A stretch of DNA of 11,347 nt from Gemmatimonadota bacterium (lineage in GTDB: Bacteria > Gemmatimonadota > Gemmatimonadetes > JACCXV01). A program made the position numbers and the translations under genes. Location of the stretch: positions 1-11,347 of the forward strand of contig JACCXV010000155.1 of assembly GCA_013696835.1 (NCBI GenBank), in the 5' to 3' direction. The notes under the pieces are model-generated. The model was not told the origin of the DNA. It was given only the letters and a program-made list of their open reading frames with translations, and did not search any database. Numbering within the stretch: the stretch's first letter is position 1; each line of letters begins with the position of its first letter. Positions 1 to 6,831 of this stretch are shown piece by piece.

Positions 1-1416
1 GCGATTGAGCTTGTTGTGGAGCGTCTTGAGGCTCACGCCCAGGATCTTCGCCGCCTGAGTCTTGTTGTTGTCGGTGTGCTCCAGCGTCCGGTAGATGATG
101 CGCCGCTCGTAGTTGTCCATCGTGTCACCGATTGGGAGGCTGATCGAGCTGCCCGACGACACCGGTCCGCCGACGCGGGCCGGAAGGTCGCCGATCCCGA
201 TCCGATCGGACGTCGAGAGCACCACGGCGCGCTCCACGACGTTCTTGAGCTCGCGGACGTTCCCCGGCCAGCCATACTCCTGCAGGGCCTTGGTGACCTT
301 GGGGTCGAAGCCCCGGAACGTCTTGTCGTACTTCTCGGAGTAGCTGCGCAGGAACTCCTCGGCCAGCAGCAGAATGTCGCCGAAGCGGTTCCGCAGCGGG
401 GGCAGGTGCATCTCCACCACGCTCAGCCGGTAGTAGAGGTCCTCCCGGAACCTCTTCTCCCCCATGGCCTGCCGCACGTCCTGATTCGTGGCCGCGACGA
501 AGCGCACGTCGAGCGTGATGTTCTCGCGACCTCCCAGCCGCCGGAACTGGCGATCCTCGAGAACGCGCAGGATCTTGACCTGCAGGTCGGGCTCGAGCTC
601 GGCGATCTCGTCCAGGAAGACGGTGCCGCCCTGCGCCAGCTCGAGCGAGCCGGCCTTTTCAGCGAGCGAGCCGGTGAAGGCGCCCTTCACGTGCCCGAAC
701 AGCTCGTTCTCGATGATGTCGCGCGGCAGCGCGCCGCAGTTGATGGGCACGAACGGCCGTTCGGCCCGGCTCGACCGGTTGTGGATCGCGCGGGCGACCA
801 GCTCCTTCCCCGTCCCGCTCTCCCCCTGCAGGAACACGGTCGCATCGGTGTCGGCGACCGCTTCGATGAGCCGGTAGACGTCCCTCATCTCGGCGCTCTC
901 GCCGATCAGGTCCTCGAAGCGGCTCATCCTCTCGATTCGGCGGCGCAGGTCGTCGTTCGCGCGCAGGATCTCGTAGCGGTCCACCGCCTTGGGGAGGATC
1001 GAGAGCAGCCGCGTGACGTCCACGGGCTTCGTGAGGTAGTCGTAGGCGCCGTCGCGCATGGCCTGCGTCGCCGTCGCCACGCTTCCGCGGCCGGTGATGA
1101 TGATCACCTCGGTTGGCATCCGCGCCTCGCCGATCGCGGCCAGCAGGTCGAGCCCGTCGCGTCCCGGGAGCATGAGGTCGACAAGAAGGATGGCGAACGG
1201 CTCCCTGCGCAGGCGCGTCCAGGCTTCCTCGCCGTCCGGCGCCGTCTCCACCTCGTAGCCCTCGTCGGAGAGGATCGCCGCGAAGCTCTCCAGGATCGTC
1301 CGATCGTCGTCGCACACGAGCACGCGCGTGTGGCGGCGGGGGCGCTGCGTGGCGGTCGCGGGCGCCTCCTCGGGGGGCGTGATCTCCAGCGTCGGCGCTT
1401 CGGTGCGTGGCGGCAT
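1..1416 (-). CDS. NtrC-family sigma-54-dependent response regulator (3' end runs off the window)
   Basis: A two-component regulator that activates RNA polymerase carrying sigma-54. 472 codons are visible and the frame is still open at base 1; the family is usually only slightly longer, so little is missing. Receiver domain, residues about 31-145: acidic pocket D36-D38, phospho-acceptor D80 (LLVDLMLPG), T108 and K130. AAA+ domain, about 168-400: Walker A GESGTGKE at 198-205, sigma-54 contact loop GAFTGS at 245-250, Walker B GGTVFLDE at 263-270, and FREDLYYRL at 323-331 with the arginine-finger region. A Fis-type helix-turn-helix occupies about 448-472 (TQAAKILGVS). All catalytic motifs look intact. 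The only departure is S for A at the end of GAFTGA, which keeps the essential Thr. The ATG at 1416 shares its A with the TGA of the upstream kinase-like gene (TGATG), so translational coupling is likely. Target promoters cannot be told from this sequence. Confidence 0.95.
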   Translation of the reverse strand, partial: MPPRTEAPTLEITPPEEAPATATQRPRRHTRVLVCDDDRTILESFAAILSDEGYEVETAPDGEEAWTRLRREPFAILLVDLMLPGRDGLDLLAAIGEARMPTEVIIITGRGSVATATQAMRDGAYDYLTKPVDVTRLLSILPKAVDRYEILRANDDLRRRIERMSRFEDLIGESAEMRDVYRLIEAVADTDATVFLQGESGTGKELVARAIHNRSSRAERPFVPINCGALPRDIIENELFGHVKGAFTGSLAEKAGSLELAQGGTVFLDEIAELEPDLQVKILRVLEDRQFRRLGGRENITLDVRFVAATNQDVRQAMGEKRFREDLYYRLSVVEMHLPPLRNRFGDILLLAEEFLRSYSEKYDKTFRGFDPKVTKALQEYGWPGNVRELKNVVERAVVLSTSDRIGIGDLPARVGGPVSSGSSISLPIGDTMDNYERRIIYRTLEHTDNNKTQAAKILGVSLKTLHNKLNR

Positions 1417-2720
1417 CAGTCGCTCGGGTGTTCGCTGCGGAAACGAAAGGTGAGCCGGGAGTTTCGCCGGGGATCGTCGTAGACGAGGCGCCCGCCATTT
1501 CGGACTGCGAGCTCCTCCGCGACCGTCAGCTCCACCGACCCGTCGGGAATGCCCGCAGACTCGAGCAATAGTAGATGCTCGGCGCCTTGCGAGTCCAACC
1601 GGTACCTGAGCTCGCCGCCGCGAGCAGATCGCCGGAGAGCGGCGAGGGACGGGGCCAGCACGCAGCGCGTGATCTCCACCTCGTGCCCGCGCACCCTTGC
1701 GGTCGCGACCCGAAGGTCGCGTGCCACGGCCACGCCGCAGTCACGAGTGGGGGGATACAGGAGCTCGGCGACGTTCTCGACCACCGCCGCGAGGTCCACG
1801 CTCGCGGGTGGCCGGTCCCGCTCCGCGATCATCTCGAGAAACTGCTCCAGGGTGACCTCGAGGCGTTCCACCTCCGATCCGATCGTCTCGAGGCTTCGAG
1901 CGGCGCTCTCGTCGGCGGCCCCGATCCCCTTCCGGCGCACGAGCTCCAGCAGGAGCACGATCGAGTTGAGCGGGTTGCGCGCCCGGTGCGCGAGCAGCTC
2001 GGCGGCGAGGTGCACGTGCTCGAGCGCCACTGCCCGCCCGGCGCTGCGGCGCAGCTCCTCGATGACGGCCATGTCGGTCATGACGACGAGCAGGCCGGTC
2101 CCCCCCGTCGGGCCGGCGCCGCGCCGCGCCCGCAGCAGGTGCGGCGTGGCGAAGAAGCGGTGCGGCTCGCCCTCGATCTCCAGCGTCACCTCGACGCCCT
2201 CGCCCGAGCCGTCGCCGGTCAGCCACTGAGGAACGCGGCTGCCCAGGTCCTGGGAGCGGGCGATCACGGCAGCGATGCATTCGAGCAGCTCGCTCTCCGC
2301 TGCGACGTCCTCTTGACCCGTGTCCTCCAGCGCACCGGCCGCGTCTCCCTCCTGTGAGCCCCCGAGCTTCCGGAGCTTGCCGCTGGCGAAGAGGAGCCGT
2401 CCTTCCGGCTCGTACACCAGCACCTCCTCGGTCACGACGTCGATGATCTTGCGCAGCCGGAGCCGGGTCGCGAGGGAGACCGAGCGCAGGTCGCGGAATG
2501 CCTGACGGTGGGTGTCGAGCTTGTCGAACACGCTGCGCCAGGCTCCCGCGCGCCGGGTCAAAGGAAGCGGGCGGACAGCGTGTGTTCCAGCTGGCTCGTC
2601 GTCGTCGTCCCAGCTCTGGAGGAAACTCTCCAGGTCGCGCAGCGCCGCATGCCCGGGGCGGCGCGCGAGCCACCAGCCGACTCCGAGCGCGAACAGCGCC
2701 GCGAGCGCGAGGTTCGTCAC
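1416..2720 (-). CDS. Histidine-kinase-like protein with a degenerate ATP-binding domain
   Basis: 434 residues, GTG start. The GTG overlaps the TGA of the upstream vWA gene (GTGA), and GAGGG lies three bases before it. One membrane helix at about 2-19, with no room for an extracellular sensor loop. A PAS-like region at about 88-220 (VLVYEPEGRLLFASGKL) suggests cytoplasmic sensing. The HisKA-like H-box is HRARNPLNS at 245-253: H245 and Asn at H+4 are present, but the acidic residue normally at H+1 is Arg. The C-terminal region lines up with a HATPase domain (VRGHEVEITRCVL, GIPDG, NGGRLVYD), yet N-box asparagines are replaced (LAPSLAAL at 355-362), the DxGxG motif is reduced to LESAGIP, and the F-box and glycine-rich lid are absent. 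Reading stays in frame to the end, so this is not an obvious frameshift. Probably unable to bind ATP normally; it may act as an adaptor, phosphatase or signal-input partner of the next gene's regulator. That role is inference. Confidence 0.85.
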   Translation of the reverse strand: MTNLALAALFALGVGWWLARRPGHAALRDLESFLQSWDDDDEPAGTHAVRPLPLTRRAGAWRSVFDKLDTHRQAFRDLRSVSLATRLRLRKIIDVVTEEVLVYEPEGRLLFASGKLRKLGGSQEGDAAGALEDTGQEDVAAESELLECIAAVIARSQDLGSRVPQWLTGDGSGEGVEVTLEIEGEPHRFFATPHLLRARRGAGPTGGTGLLVVMTDMAVIEELRRSAGRAVALEHVHLAAELLAHRARNPLNSIVLLLELVRRKGIGAADESAARSLETIGSEVERLEVTLEQFLEMIAERDRPPASVDLAAVVENVAELLYPPTRDCGVAVARDLRVATARVRGHEVEITRCVLAPSLAALRRSARGGELRYRLDSQGAEHLLLLESAGIPDGSVELTVAEELAVRNGGRLVYDDPRRNSRLTFRFRSEHPSD

Positions 2721-4561
2721 GTACCCTCAGCGGGCCGGGCCGACCGTATCGCTCCCGGTTGGCCGGCGCGGTCCCGCGGCACCGGAGCAGCCCCGCCGAT
2801 GTAGACCACGCGCTCGCTCCCCTCCTCCACGCGCACTCCCCGCTCCCACCGGGTGGGCACCGTCTCCACCAGGAGATCGTACGTGCCGGCGAGGACCGCC
2901 TGGTTCACGCCCGACCGAAACGTCCCCACGACGGAGCCCGCGCCTTCCGCACGGGCAGGCCCGGCTTGCGAGTCCTGGGCGGCGAGCTGTGCGTCGGGGG
3001 CGCCGGGCTGTGCGTCCGGGCCAATCGCTTGCGCGTCCTCAGTGGCTGCTGGCGCCTCGTGGGCGGTGGGTTGCCCGTCGTGAGCGCGCATGAGCATCAC
3101 GCGCACGTCCAGCGGGCGCGCGTCGGCGTCGCGCAGATCGACGCGCAGGATGCCCAGCCCGCGCAGGACGACCGCGGTCGTCTCCGCCGGGGCAACCTCG
3201 AGCCGCTCCTGGACGTAGGCCGGCAGGCTGTGGACGCGGATCCTGTACTCTCCGGCGGGCACGGGAACCGCGGACCCGGAGGGGCTCACTACGGCGGGCC
3301 GGGTCGGGTCGTACGCCTGGAGCTCCACGTCGAGGCCCGCCAGGTGACGCAGCCCCGCCGCACGCGCCCGCACGAAGCCCGTGCCACCCATGCTGACGGT
3401 GCGGAGCTCGCCGGGGCCGAGCTCGAGCGTCTCGTTGCCGAGGACGGAGTCGCCCACCTCGACGCGCACCGTGTAACGGCCGGGCTGCACGTACACGGGT
3501 TGTCCTGCGCTGAGATAGCGCTCCAGCTCGCGCTTGCCCTCGACGGTCAGCGCGGCGCGGGCGGGTAGCGGCTCGTTGTCGCTCGAGAGGGCGCGGACCG
3601 TGAGCCTGGCCACGTCCTCGACGGCTACCACCCGCTCCTCGCCCGGCAGGACTTCGACGTACGGGATCTCCAGTTGCGGGAAGGTCTCGAGCACGAGCCG
3701 GTACCCCCCGGCGGGGACCTCCTCGCGGCGGTCGGCGCGGATCGTCCGCAAGGGCTCGGAGGACCCCTCACGGTACACGCGGCCCTGCAGGTCCGCGCCC
3801 TCGATCTCCGCCACCCGCAGCCTGAGCAAACCGCGCTCGAGCACGGCCGACGCGAGGCGGCCGATGGGCCTCCCCCAGGACGCACCAGGCTGCAGGTCCA
3901 GCAGGTAGCCCGAGGTCTTCTCGGTCAGGCAGCCCAGCCTCTCGGCGTCAGCCGCGTCGAGCCCGAGACCCACCACGTAGATGCGTGGCCGGCTTCCCGA
4001 CGCCACCGCGCGCTCGACCCAGCGGCAGGGATCCTCCCCGCAGCTGTCCGAGCCGTCGGTGAACACGACCCATGCCTCCGGAGCAGTGCCGCGTGAGGAG
4101 CCGAGCACCCTGCCCAGCGCGTGGACCAGCGGCGAGATGCCCGTCGGGCGGACGCTCCCGAGCGCACCCTCCAGCCCGCCGTCGCGGCCCCTCGGCAGCG
4201 GTGTGACGTCGCTGCAGTCGCGCATCAGACGGTGGCTGCGAGCACCGTACGCCCAGAGCGTGCGCTCGCGCAGCCGGGGGGCGCCACGCAGGAGCCCGCC
4301 ATCCAGCGCGCGCACCATGGCCGAGGCGGCTTCCAGCCGGGTGAACTCGCCGAAGCGGGCGCGCATGGAGCCGGACGCATCCAGCAGGTAGCGGACCCGC
4401 ACGGGACCGGTCGCTGCTGTCGCCCCGGACTCGACCGCTGCTGCCGCCGGATCCGGAGGCACCTCCTGCGCCTGGCCGGCGTGGGACGCGACGGCGAGCG
4501 CGAGCGCCCATCCGAGAGCGGCACGGCGGCGGTGGCGGCGTGCGGCAGAAGGGTTGCTCAT
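2717..4561 (-). CDS. Exported von Willebrand factor A domain protein with repeated beta-sandwich modules
   Basis: 614 residues. The ATG at 4561 was chosen because it gives a signal peptide directly (RRHRRR, then a hydrophobic stretch at about 14-28, cleavage probably near AGQAQ); the longer frame upstream runs through non-coding DNA. No strong ribosome binding site is seen. The vWA domain spans about 54-245 with a complete metal-ion-dependent adhesion site: DASGSM at 61-66, T140 (RPTGISP) and D169 (FTDGSDS). Cys116, Cys174, Cys179 and Cys211 could form disulfides after export. Four copies of an AGxYxxxVE-like strand motif follow (285-292, 361-368, 436-443, 559-566), as in PEGA or carboxypeptidase-regulatory-like beta-sandwiches. 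A low-complexity Asp-Ala-Gln heptad array (509-536) interrupts the last module. First gene of an operon with the kinase-like protein and the sigma-54 activator. Likely acts outside the cytoplasm in binding or sensing; the ligand is unknown. Confidence 0.85.
   Translation of the reverse strand: MSNPSAARRHRRRAALGWALALAVASHAGQAQEVPPDPAAAAVESGATAATGPVRVRYLLDASGSMRARFGEFTRLEAASAMVRALDGGLLRGAPRLRERTLWAYGARSHRLMRDCSDVTPLPRGRDGGLEGALGSVRPTGISPLVHALGRVLGSSRGTAPEAWVVFTDGSDSCGEDPCRWVERAVASGSRPRIYVVGLGLDAADAERLGCLTEKTSGYLLDLQPGASWGRPIGRLASAVLERGLLRLRVAEIEGADLQGRVYREGSSEPLRTIRADRREEVPAGGYRLVLETFPQLEIPYVEVLPGEERVVAVEDVARLTVRALSSDNEPLPARAALTVEGKRELERYLSAGQPVYVQPGRYTVRVEVGDSVLGNETLELGPGELRTVSMGGTGFVRARAAGLRHLAGLDVELQAYDPTRPAVVSPSGSAVPVPAGEYRIRVHSLPAYVQERLEVAPAETTAVVLRGLGILRVDLRDADARPLDVRVMLMRAHDGQPTAHEAPAATEDAQAIGPDAQPGAPDAQLAAQDSQAGPARAEGAGSVVGTFRSGVNQAVLAGTYDLLVETVPTRWERGVRVEEGSERVVYIGGAAPVPRDRAGQPGAIRSARPAEGT
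2954..3037 (-). repeat. Four imperfect 21-base units encoding a D[AS]Q heptad array
   Basis: Residues 509-536 of the vWA protein read as four seven-residue units: DAQAIGP, DAQPGAP, DAQLAAQ, DSQAGPA. The Asp residues fall at exactly 7-residue spacing (509, 516, 523, 530). The DNA is correspondingly a degenerate 21-base minisatellite. It looks like a flexible insertion in the last beta-sandwich module and may vary in copy number between strains. Confidence 0.7.
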
Positions 4562-4737
4562 GGGTTCAATCCACGTCGGGGGGGCATCGTGCGCCAGAGG
4601 CAGGGAGAGGGATCGCGCGCCGAGGCGCGCGCTGGCACTCGGCCGCGTCGCCCTGGGCATGCTTGGAACGGCGGGGGCGCCCGGGACCGACGCGCGGCCC
4701 CGCACGAGAACGTTCGGGGCCGTGTCTGCGCGCGCGG
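4562..4737. other. Intergenic spacer between the GlsB-like gene and the vWA operon
   Basis: 176 bases with no convincing gene. It holds a strong GC hairpin near the GlsB-like stop (4695-4722) and a smaller one with a 7-base stem and 4-base loop (arms 4614-4620 and 4625-4631). I looked on the minus strand for a sigma-54 promoter (GG and GC ten bases apart, TGGCAC...TTGC) and for a sigma-70 promoter for the vWA operon, and found no convincing match. The operon promoter is therefore undetermined. Confidence 0.5.
4695..4722 (-). terminator. GC-rich hairpin just after the GlsB-like stop codon
   Basis: Arms 4695-4702 (CGGCCCCG) and 4715-4722 (CGGGGCCG) form an 8-base-pair perfect stem. Inside it, ACG at 4704-4706 can pair with CGT at 4711-4713 around an AGAA loop. 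It begins 15 bases past the GlsB-like stop on the minus strand. There is no T-tract afterwards, so it would be an atypical intrinsic terminator, or an RNA-stabilising end or attenuator before the vWA operon. Confidence 0.4.
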
Positions 4738-5004
4738 CTACTTGCGGCGGCGTCCGGCCACCAGTCGGTAGATCAGCAGCAGGACGATCGATCCCACCAC
4801 CGCGATGAGGATGCTCGCGAGGCTGAAGCCCTCGGCCTCGAAACCCAGCAGCGAGCGGGAGAGGAAGCCTCCGATCACGGCGCCCACGATGCCGATGATC
4901 GTGGTGACGATGCAGCCGCCCGGGTCGTCTCCCGGCATGATGAACTTGGCCAGCGCGCCGGCGATCAGGCCGACGACGATCCATGACAGCAGTCCCATCT
5001 CCAT
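4738..5004 (-). CDS. GlsB/YeaQ/YmgE-family small membrane protein
   Basis: 88 residues, the usual size of this family of small inner-membrane proteins, often linked to general stress responses; the molecular activity is poorly defined. Three hydrophobic segments lie at about 4-23, 31-53 and 60-83, rich in glycine (GLIAGALAK, GIVGAVIGG), with the family-typical loop IMPGDDPGG at 22-30 and a basic tail (GRRRK) expected on the cytoplasmic side. The ATG at 5004 was chosen over the one two codons later because a perfect AGGAGG (bases 5014-5019 on the plus strand) sits nine bases before it. A sigma-70-like promoter lies 65-95 bases upstream and a hairpin follows the stop, so it is probably a single-gene unit. 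It is divergent from the malic enzyme gene. Confidence 0.93.
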   Translation of the reverse strand: MEMGLLSWIVVGLIAGALAKFIMPGDDPGGCIVTTIIGIVGAVIGGFLSRSLLGFEAEGFSLASILIAVVGSIVLLLIYRLVAGRRRK

Positions 5005-5013
5005 CGTTTGCCC

Positions 5014-5019
5014 CCTCCT
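5014..5019 (-). promoter_or_regulatory. Ribosome binding site of the GlsB-like gene
   Basis: AGGAGG on the minus strand, nine bases before the ATG at 5004. It is one of the two strongest Shine-Dalgarno sites in the window and decides the start codon. Confidence 0.8.
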
Positions 5020-5068
5020 GAGAGGCGGAGATCGTCCGTGCGCGTTGTGAGCGGGAGTCTTGGCGGGT

Positions 5069-5098
5069 AATTTACCGGGCTCTCGAAGAGGGTGTCAA
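5069..5098 (-). promoter_or_regulatory. Sigma-70-like promoter for the GlsB-like gene
   Basis: On the minus strand, a perfect -35 TTGACA (5098-5093) is followed after an 18-base spacer by TAAATT (5074-5069), four of six matches to TATAAT. Transcription would begin near 5062, giving a leader of about 58 bases. The stretch is markedly AT-richer than its surroundings. The -10 lies in a short inverted repeat, GTAA-N-TTAC, which could be incidental. No clear promoter for the divergent malic enzyme gene was found in 5005-5140. Confidence 0.55.
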
Positions 5099-5482
5099 AG
5101 CCCATTTTCTGAACGACTTAGCCTACCTCGGGGCCCGCCGATGGTGCGCACGCAGGACGCGCTCGACTACCACGCCGGAGGACGGCCGGGCAAGGTCGAG
5201 GTCGTCGCCACGAAGCCCATGGCCAGCCAGCGAGACCTCTCCCTCGCCTATACCCCCGGGGTCGCCGAGCCCTGCCGCGCCATCCTCGAGGACCCCGAGC
5301 TCGCCTACCGCTACACCGCCAAGGGCAACCTCGTAGCAGTCATCTCCAACGGGACCGCCGTGCTGGGTCTGGGCGACATCGGCCCCGCCGCCGCCAAGCC
5401 CGTCATGGAGGGCAAGGCGGTGCTCTTCAAGAAGTTCGCGGACATCGACGTCTTCGACCTGGAAGTCTCGGCCCGCGACACC

Positions 5483-5489
5483 GACCGAG
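5483..5489 (+). other. maeB: Frameshift site in maeB (one extra C)
   Basis: The run GACCGAG would give the expected ...DTDEFV... if it read GACGAG. The extra base is one of the two C at 5485-5486. No stop codon or recognisable slippery heptamer is present, so programmed frameshifting looks unlikely. Confidence 0.85.
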
Positions 5490-6647
5490 TTCGTGACCGT
5501 GGTGCGCGCCCTCGAGCCGACCTTTGGCGGGATCAACCTCGAGGACGTGCGCTCCCCCGAATGCTTCGAGATCGAGGCGCGGCTAAAGCGGGAGATGGAG
5601 ATCCCGGTATTCCACGACGACCAGCACGGCACCGCGATCATATCCGGCGCGGCCCTGCTGAACGCGCTGGAGCTCGCGGGCAAGCCGATCACCGACGTGC
5701 GGGTCGTCTTCGCCGGCGCCGGGGCCGCCGCGGTCGCCTGCGCCGGGCTGTACGTGACCCTCGGCGTACGTCCGGATAACCTGTTGATGGTGGACCAGCA
5801 CGGCGTGCTCGCCGAGGCCCGGGACCATCCCGTCAACGCGTTCAACGAGCGGTTCGTCCGGCGCACGGACCGGCGCACCCTCGCCGAAGGGCTGCGCGAC
5901 GCGGACGTGCTGGTCGGCCTCTCGGTAGGGGGCATCGTGACAGCCGACATGCTGCGCGCGATGGCTCCCAATCCGATCGTGTTCGCGCTCGCGAACCCCG
6001 ACCCCGAGATCTCCTACCCCGAGGCCCGGACGGCGCGCCCGGACGCGATCATCGCCACGGGCCGGTCGGACTTCCCGAACCAGGTGAACAACGTCCTGGG
6101 CTTTCCCTTCATCTTCCGCGGCGCGCTGGACGTGCGAGCGCGCGCCATCAACGAGGAGATGAAGGTGGCGGCCGTGCATGCGCTGGCGAAGCTGGCGCGA
6201 GAGGGTGTCCCCGACGCCGTGGCCCGCGCCTACGGGGTGCCGTCCTTGCGCTTCGGGCGCGACTACATCCTGCCCAAGCCGTTCGACGAGCGTGTGCTGC
6301 TCACGGAGGCGCCTGCCGTCGCGCGCGCGGCCATGGAGAGCGGCGTCGCCCGCAAGCACATCGACCTGGAGGAGTACCGCGACCGGCTGGAGGCGCGCCT
6401 GGGCCGCTCGCGCGAGGTGATGCGGGCCGTGATCTCCAGGGCCTCCCGGGCGCCGGGGCGCATCGTGTTTCCCGAGGGGGAACACGAGCGCATCCTCCGT
6501 GCCTGCGAGATCATCCGCGACGAGGGCATCGCCCTGCCCATCCTGCTCGGCAACCCCGGCCGGATCGCGCGCCGCATCGGCGAGCTCGAGCTCGACCTCG
6601 AGGGCGTGCCCGTGATTCGCCCCCGCGACTCGGCCGAGCGCGAGCGC

Positions 6648-6659
6648 TACGCCGTCGGG
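6648..6659 (+). other. maeB: Junction of an apparent internal in-frame deletion in maeB
   Basis: The phosphotransacetylase-like domain starts normally (GRIVFPEGEHERILRAC, then VIRPRDSAERERYA). At A504/V505 it jumps straight to the family's C-terminal motif (VGPILQGMRKPVHVLQ, VDDVVNMTAIAV). In full-length MaeB about 220 residues lie between these blocks. The frame is kept across the join. Confidence 0.75.
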
Positions 6660-6767
6660 CCGATCCTCCAGGGCATGCGGAAGCCGGTTCACGTTCTGCA
6701 GCGCAACGCCGACGTGGACGACGTGGTTAACATGACGGCGATCGCCGTGGCCGAAGCTCAGCGGTAG

Positions 6768-6831
6768 CACGCTGGGGATCAGCGGCCGCTGTCGGCTCGG
6801 TGCGCCGCGGCGCGACGGCGGATGTCTCGCG
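6768..6831. other. Convergent intergenic gap with two 12-base palindromes
   Basis: 64 bases between the maeB stop and the aminotransferase stop. It contains CAGCGGCCGCTG (6780-6791) and GCGCCGCGGCGC (6802-6813), both perfect palindromes without a loop. A bidirectional terminator is possible, but there is no T-tract on either strand. Confidence 0.35.

Larger units (their letters stand above)
5141..6767 (+). pseudogene. maeB: MaeB-type malic enzyme, frameshifted and with a shortened phosphotransacetylase-like domain
   Basis: Homologues oxidatively decarboxylate malate to pyruvate with NAD(P). Starting at ATG 5141 (MVRTQDALDYH, matching where MaeB proteins begin), 115 codons read normally through LAYTPG, the KGNLVAVISNGTAVLG block and IDVFDLEVSARDTD. 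The frame is then lost, and translation would stop at 5779 after 212 residues. From 5487 the sequence resumes as EFVTVVRALEPTFGGINLED in the next frame and runs to the TAG at 6767. That part keeps the catalytic and metal-binding ECFEIE and FHDDQHGT, the nucleotide motif AGAGAAAVA, and ANPDPE. Dropping one C would restore 541 residues. Escherichia coli MaeB has 759; the missing part is internal to the C-terminal phosphotransacetylase-like domain. The malic enzyme domain itself is otherwise complete. No good ribosome binding site is seen before 5141. It could be a true pseudogene, or a real gene damaged by sequencing or assembly error. Confidence 0.88.

Noticed and set aside
16..1482. Long plus-strand open frame of 488 codons opposite the response regulator
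   Set aside because: Its translation has no recognisable motifs and is rich in Arg, Leu, Val and Gln as expected of an antisense shadow. The minus strand carries a complete receiver, AAA+ and Fis-domain protein there.
4562..4737. Sigma-54 promoter for autoregulation of the vWA operon
   Set aside because: I found no GG-N10-GC core in the right orientation with acceptable flanks; the nearest TGGCGC stretch has the wrong spacing.
2717..4984. Longer version of the vWA gene starting at 4984
   Set aside because: The extra 141 codons run through the GlsB-like gene and the spacer in another frame and show no homology. The start at 4561 gives a proper signal peptide.
5483..5495. Programmed ribosomal frameshifting in maeB
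   Set aside because: There is no slippery heptamer, in-frame stop or obvious stimulatory structure, and this enzyme family is not known for it. A simple indel explains the data.
6780..6813. Mobile-element end or attachment site at the two 12-base palindromes
   Set aside because: No recombinase gene, target duplication or longer inverted repeats are nearby. Short GC palindromes are frequent by chance at this base composition.
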